Assembly (NCBI GenBank): GCA_035406565.1
Contig: DAONLG010000026.1
Span: 1-16,686 of the forward strand
DNA: 16,686 nucleotides
Source: Soehngenia sp035406565
GTDB taxonomy: Bacteria; Bacillota; Clostridia; Tissierellales; Tissierellaceae
Direction of reading: 5' to 3'
The position numbers and the translations under genes were made by a program. The notes beneath the pieces were generated by a model. That model searched no databases and was not told where the DNA came from. It worked only from the letters and a program-made list of their open reading frames with translations. Each line of letters starts with the position of its first letter. Within the stretch, counting starts at the first letter, position 1. Positions 13,451 to 16,686 of this stretch are shown piece after piece.

Positions 13451-14474
13451 AGTTATTGTAATATTTTTTAATTTCATCTATAAATAAATCTACATCTTCT
13501 TTAGTAGTGTCGAAAGATGTCACTAACCTAATCAATCCCTCTTTTTCATCGTTTACATAGAACGCGAATTTTTGATGAAGTATTTCTATTAAGTCTTTTG
13601 GCAAATAAGCAAATATCATATTAGCTCTGACTTTAGATTTTAATCTTATCTGATCAAATTTTTCTAGTTCATTAGCTAAATAAATTCCCATTTCATTTGC
13701 ATTTTTAGCATTTTCTTCCCATACTCCGTCTAGATAAGCTAAAAACTGAGCAGAAATAAATCTCATCTTTGATACTAACTGCATGCCTTGTTTCCTGTAA
13801 AAATGATATCTTCCTTTTAAGTCGTCATTTAAAACAACGATTGCTTCGCCGATCATCATACCATTTTTAGTCCCACCAAAGCTAACTAAGTCAACTCCTG
13901 TATCAGTTAACATCTCTTTAAAAGACGAGTTCAATGCACATACAGCATTTGCAATTCTAGCTCCATCGACATGTAGATATAGTCCATTCTCGTGAGCAAA
14001 ATCAGCTAATTCTTTTATTTCATCAACTTCATATAATGTACCCAGCTCTGTTACTTGGGATATAGAGATGATTTTAGGTTGAACTGCATGCTCATCCCCT
14101 AGCACTTCTAAAGTATTTATTATCATTTCTGGTTTTATTTTACCATCATCTGTTTGTATTTGTATTATCTTATTGCCTGCATATCTTTCTAAAGCTCCAC
14201 ATTCATCAACATTTATATGTGCAGTAGCAGGAGCTACCACTCCTTCATATGGATATAATGCTCCTGATAACCCAATTACATTTGCAGATGTACCAGTAGT
14301 TACAAAAAAGACATCCACATCTTTTCCAAACACAGATCTAAATTTCTCTATAGCTTTCTTTGTTACTAAATCTTCGCCGTAAGCACTTTCATGTTCAAAA
14401 TTAACTTCCTCAATTGCTTTTAATACCTTAGGATGTACTCCAGATGTGTTGTCACTTTTAAACATTTTCAACAC
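13449..14474 (-). CDS. ltaE: Low-specificity L-threonine aldolase
   Basis: PLP enzyme cleaving L-threonine/allo-threonine to glycine and acetaldehyde (fold type I, beta-eliminating lyase family). From the GTG at 14474 it has 341 aa. The PLP lysine is K203 in SFGGTKNGMM; other marks are FKSDNTSGVHP, TTGTSANVIGL, ATAHINVDECGA (PLP-stacking His), HVDGARIANA and RLVTSFDTT. Start choice: GGAGG (14484-14480) lies within the end of the helicase gene. ATG 14465 is 14 bases away, TTG 14471 eight, GTG 14474 five; GTG or TTG fits the SD better, but ATG matches family N-termini. Whichever is used, the start overlaps the helicase 3' end, so translation is coupled. A strong terminator follows. Confidence 0.88.
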   Translation of the reverse strand: MLKMFKSDNTSGVHPKVLKAIEEVNFEHESAYGEDLVTKKAIEKFRSVFGKDVDVFFVTTGTSANVIGLSGALYPYEGVVAPATAHINVDECGALERYAGNKIIQIQTDDGKIKPEMIINTLEVLGDEHAVQPKIISISQVTELGTLYEVDEIKELADFAHENGLYLHVDGARIANAVCALNSSFKEMLTDTGVDLVSFGGTKNGMMIGEAIVVLNDDLKGRYHFYRKQGMQLVSKMRFISAQFLAYLDGVWEENAKNANEMGIYLANELEKFDQIRLKSKVRANMIFAYLPKDLIEILHQKFAFYVNDEKEGLIRLVTSFDTTKEDVDLFIDEIKKYYNN

Positions 14475-16119
14475 TATCGCCTCCAAGATTATAGATTATT
14501 TTCTGCTTTTTTTTCTTCTTAGCATTTGCTCTTTCAACTCTTACCTTAGCCCCTCTTATTTTCTTGCCGCTTAAACCATTTATAATTACTTCGTCATATT
14601 CAGAAGGCACCTCAATAAAAGTAAAATCATCATATAAATCTATATTGCCAATGATTTTTTTATTTAATCCAGTCTCTTCAAATATCGCTGATAATATATG
14701 TCTTGGGCTAATGCCTAAGGACTTGCCTACATTTATGTGAAGTCTTGTATACATTCCATTTGAATTGTATTTCTTCTTTGTATCTATTTGCTCTATCTCT
14801 TCATGCCCTTCAAATATTTTTTTCTCATCTAAATACATCTTTAATAGTGCGAGGGCGATGTCAAATGAGCTGTACTCTTCCAATAACAACGTGTCTAATA
14901 TTGCATTGTATTTAGTCAGATCGTTTTCTTCAATCGTTTCAATTTCTTGTTTTATCTTATCTTGAATGCTCTCAGTGTATTTTGCTTGTATATCCTTTAA
15001 AGTAGGTATTTCTCTTCTCTCTATAGTCGTCTTGGTGTACTTTTGAATGTCTTTTAATTTATATATCTCTCTTCCTGATACAAAACTAAAAGCCCTTCCA
15101 CTTCGTCCTGCTCTTGCAGTCCTTCCTATTCTATGAACATAATTTTCTTCATCTTGTGGCAAATCATAGTTTACAACCAAATCAATATCATCAACATCTA
15201 ATCCTCTAGCAGCTACATCTGTAGCTACCAATATATCAATTGTTGAATTCCTGAATTTGTTCATTACCATGTCCCTTTGATTTTGTTTAAGGTCTCCATG
15301 TAGTCCATCCGCTAAATATCCTCTAGATTGAAGTTCTGTAGTAAGCTCATCTACTTTCTTTTTGGTATTGCAAAATACCAATGTCAATTTTGGGTTGTAT
15401 ATATCTATAAGTCTACTGAGTATCTCAGTTTTCATCTGTGATCTTACTTCGTAATACGATTGTTCAACTTTAGGTACAGTTAGTTCTTTATGAACTACCT
15501 TTATATACTGTGGATCTTTTTGGAACTTCCTAGCAAACTGCCTTATTTCATCAGGCATAGTTGCTGAGAAAAATATAGTCTGCCTATCTTCTGGCAACGT
15601 ATTCATTACCAGTTCAATATCATCTCTAAATCCCATATCAAACATCTCATCAGCTTCATCAAGCACCATGTACTTAATGCTGTCGGTTTTTATAGTTTTC
15701 CTTCTGATGTGGTCAATGACTCTGCCAGGTGTACCTACTACTATTTGCACCCCTGCTTTTAAACCCTTTAATTGCCTTTCTATCGGTTGACCACCATAAA
15801 CTGGCAATATGTTAAGCCCCTTTACGTACTTAGCTAAATTTGTAAGCTCTTCAGCTACCTGTACAGAAAGCTCTCTAGTTGGACATAGTATGAGTGCTTG
15901 AGTCTTTTTTACACTAACATCTACCATTTCTAACAAAGGTATGCCAAAAGCTGCTGTTTTTCCGGTTCCTGTTTGAGCTTGGCCGATTACATCTATACCT
16001 TGTAAAAGAATGGGTATCGCTTGTGATTGAATAGGGGACATTTCTTCAAAACCCATATCCCTTATGCCTTTCTTCACAGCCTCACTAAATTCCATTTCAT
16101 CAAATCTTAATTTCTCCAT
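14458..16119 (-). CDS. DEAD-box ATP-dependent RNA helicase with DbpA-type RNA-binding domain
   Basis: 553-aa cytoplasmic RNA helicase. Domain 1: Q motif region MSPIQSQAIP (27-36), walker A AQTGTGKT (48-55), PTREL (80-84), TPGR (130-133), DEAD box LDEADEMFDMG (153-163) and SAT (185-187). Domain 2: LVFCNTKKKVDEL (247-259), VATDVAARGLDVDD (298-311) and HRIGRTARAGR (329-339). Residues 456-529 form a DbpA/DeaD-type RNA-binding domain (GMYTRLHINVGKSLGISPRHI...), followed by a lysine-rich tail. This layout fits DeaD-like or DbpA/YxiN-like helicases involved in ribosome assembly or cold response; I cannot choose between them. The SD AAGGAGGA is unusually far (12 bases, mostly T) from ATG 16119; no nearer in-frame start exists. 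The end overlaps the threonine aldolase start. Confidence 0.95.
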   Translation of the reverse strand: MEKLRFDEMEFSEAVKKGIRDMGFEEMSPIQSQAIPILLQGIDVIGQAQTGTGKTAAFGIPLLEMVDVSVKKTQALILCPTRELSVQVAEELTNLAKYVKGLNILPVYGGQPIERQLKGLKAGVQIVVGTPGRVIDHIRRKTIKTDSIKYMVLDEADEMFDMGFRDDIELVMNTLPEDRQTIFFSATMPDEIRQFARKFQKDPQYIKVVHKELTVPKVEQSYYEVRSQMKTEILSRLIDIYNPKLTLVFCNTKKKVDELTTELQSRGYLADGLHGDLKQNQRDMVMNKFRNSTIDILVATDVAARGLDVDDIDLVVNYDLPQDEENYVHRIGRTARAGRSGRAFSFVSGREIYKLKDIQKYTKTTIERREIPTLKDIQAKYTESIQDKIKQEIETIEENDLTKYNAILDTLLLEEYSSFDIALALLKMYLDEKKIFEGHEEIEQIDTKKKYNSNGMYTRLHINVGKSLGISPRHILSAIFEETGLNKKIIGNIDLYDDFTFIEVPSEYDEVIINGLSGKKIRGAKVRVERANAKKKKKQKIIYNLGGDSVENV

Positions 16120-16150
16120 ATAAAAAAATTTCCTCCTTGTCTTTAACTAA

Positions 16151-16166
16151 TTAAGTATATACTTAA
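16151..16166. promoter_or_regulatory. 16-bp perfect palindrome over the helicase -10
   Basis: TTAAGTATATACTTAA is self-complementary and contains the helicase -10 box. As a DNA site it could bind a dimeric repressor. It lies at and upstream of the transcript start, so an RNA hairpin is unlikely. Confidence 0.45.
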
Positions 16167-16182
16167 GTAGACATAAATGCAA
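16154..16182 (-). promoter_or_regulatory. Candidate promoter of the helicase gene
   Basis: Minus-strand TTGCAT (16182-16177), 17-base spacer, TATACT (16159-16154). No terminator hairpin is visible behind msrB, so some read-through may add to expression. Confidence 0.55.
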
Positions 16183-16203
16183 GAAGAAAATTTATATATT
16201 CCT

Positions 16204-16635
16204 CTAAACTTTATCTAAATAATCTTTATATCCTTCCTTCTCCATGTCTTCTTTCTTAATAAACCTAAGGCTTGCTCCGTTTATGCAATACCTAAGTCCG
16301 CCTTCCTCCCTTGGTCCATCATTAAAAACATGTCCTAAATGAGAATCTGCTTCTTTAGACCTCACCTCGGTTCTGATCATTCCATGAGATTTATCCTTTT
16401 TTTCAATGATGTTCTCGTCATCAATAGGTCTAGTAAAACTTGGCCATCCACAGCCTGCATCAAACTTATCTTTTGAAGAAAAAAGAACCTCGCCCGAAAC
16501 TATATCGACATAAATTCCATCCTCGAAATTATCGTTTAATGGACTTGAAAATGGTTTTTCTGTGGCATTCTCTTGAGTTACTTTGTATGAGATATCACTC
16601 AAGTTTTCTCTTAATTTATCTTTTTCATCTTTCAT
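16204..16635 (-). CDS. msrB: Peptide-methionine (R)-S-oxide reductase MsrB
   Basis: Repairs the R-sulfoxide of methionine in oxidised proteins using thioredoxin-type electrons. 143 aa from ATG 16635, which has AAGGTG six bases upstream; a GTG at 16644 is an alternative but lies inside that SD. Motifs: EDGIYVDIVSGEVLFSS (38-54), GCGWPSF (61-67), SHLGHVFNDGP (98-108) and the catalytic RYCINGASLRF with Cys117. Cys62 in GCGWPSF may be the resolving cysteine. The CxxC pairs that hold zinc in many MsrB proteins are absent, so this is a zinc-free form. No msrA domain is fused. A complete gene, the last at the right edge of the window. Confidence 0.95.
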   Translation of the reverse strand: MKDEKDKLRENLSDISYKVTQENATEKPFSSPLNDNFEDGIYVDIVSGEVLFSSKDKFDAGCGWPSFTRPIDDENIIEKKDKSHGMIRTEVRSKEADSHLGHVFNDGPREEGGLRYCINGASLRFIKKEDMEKEGYKDYLDKV

Positions 16636-16655
16636 AATTATCACCTTCCATAACT

Positions 16656-16685
16656 ATTATATCCATAGTTTAATATTTAAAACAA
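16656..16685 (-). promoter_or_regulatory. msrB: Candidate promoter of msrB
   Basis: Minus-strand TTGTTT (16685-16680), 18-base spacer, perfect TATAAT (16661-16656), 21 bases before the ATG at 16635. The transcript would have a leader of about 15 bases. Confidence 0.5.
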
Positions 16686-16686
16686 T

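Noticed and set aside
1..16686. CRISPR array, tRNA, rRNA, transposon ends or prophage genes
   Set aside because: No regularly spaced repeats, no cloverleaf sequences and no recombinase or transposase frames were found by reading.

Overview
The window looks like chromosome of a low-GC, probably anaerobic Firmicute. I would guess the Clostridia/Tissierellia side, but lineage cannot be fixed from the sequence alone. The reasons are strongly AT-rich DNA, strong Shine-Dalgarno (SD) sequences (GGAGG/AGGAGG), a LytR-CpsA-Psr wall protein, a type 2 isopentenyl diphosphate isomerase, BioY and Pfam-PF07155-like energy-coupling-factor (ECF) S-components, and an AraC regulator with a GH39-like tail. Almost all genes lie on the minus strand; only two (6326-7602) are on plus. 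I see no rRNA, tRNA, CRISPR array, insertion sequence or phage gene.

Layout. 1-767 is the N-terminal part of a secreted protein running off the left edge. 768-1045 has no gene and holds a bidirectional-looking terminator. 1046-4118 (minus) carries an ECF S-component, a CorA metal-ion channel and a MATE exporter. 4262-6232 (minus) is an AraC-type regulator fused to a degenerate GH39-like domain. It is divergent from 6326-7602 (plus), an orphan TIM-barrel gene followed by bioY. The 93-bp divergent gap has overlapping -10 boxes and a perfect 14-bp palindrome. 7604-10601 (minus) reads, in transcription order, LCP protein, fni, glutaredoxin-like, birA; bioY and birA converge end to end. 10688-13332 (minus) reads glycerate-kinase-like, TIGR01212 radical SAM, DJ-1/PfpI, closed by a strong terminator. 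13449-16119 (minus) is a DEAD-box RNA helicase overlapping a threonine aldolase. 16204-16635 (minus) is msrB.

The main theme is household metabolism and stress: biotin uptake and attachment, isoprenoid precursor isomerisation, wall polymer attachment, redox repair (MsrB, glutaredoxin, DJ-1) and RNA remodelling. The least explained parts are the AraC/GH39-like regulator with its shared operator and divergent TIM-barrel/bioY partner, and the glycerate-kinase-like protein, which has lost two signature motifs and sits in an operon with a radical SAM enzyme and a DJ-1 protein. I did not find a clear new defence or mobile system. Promoter and operator calls rest on consensus matching by eye.
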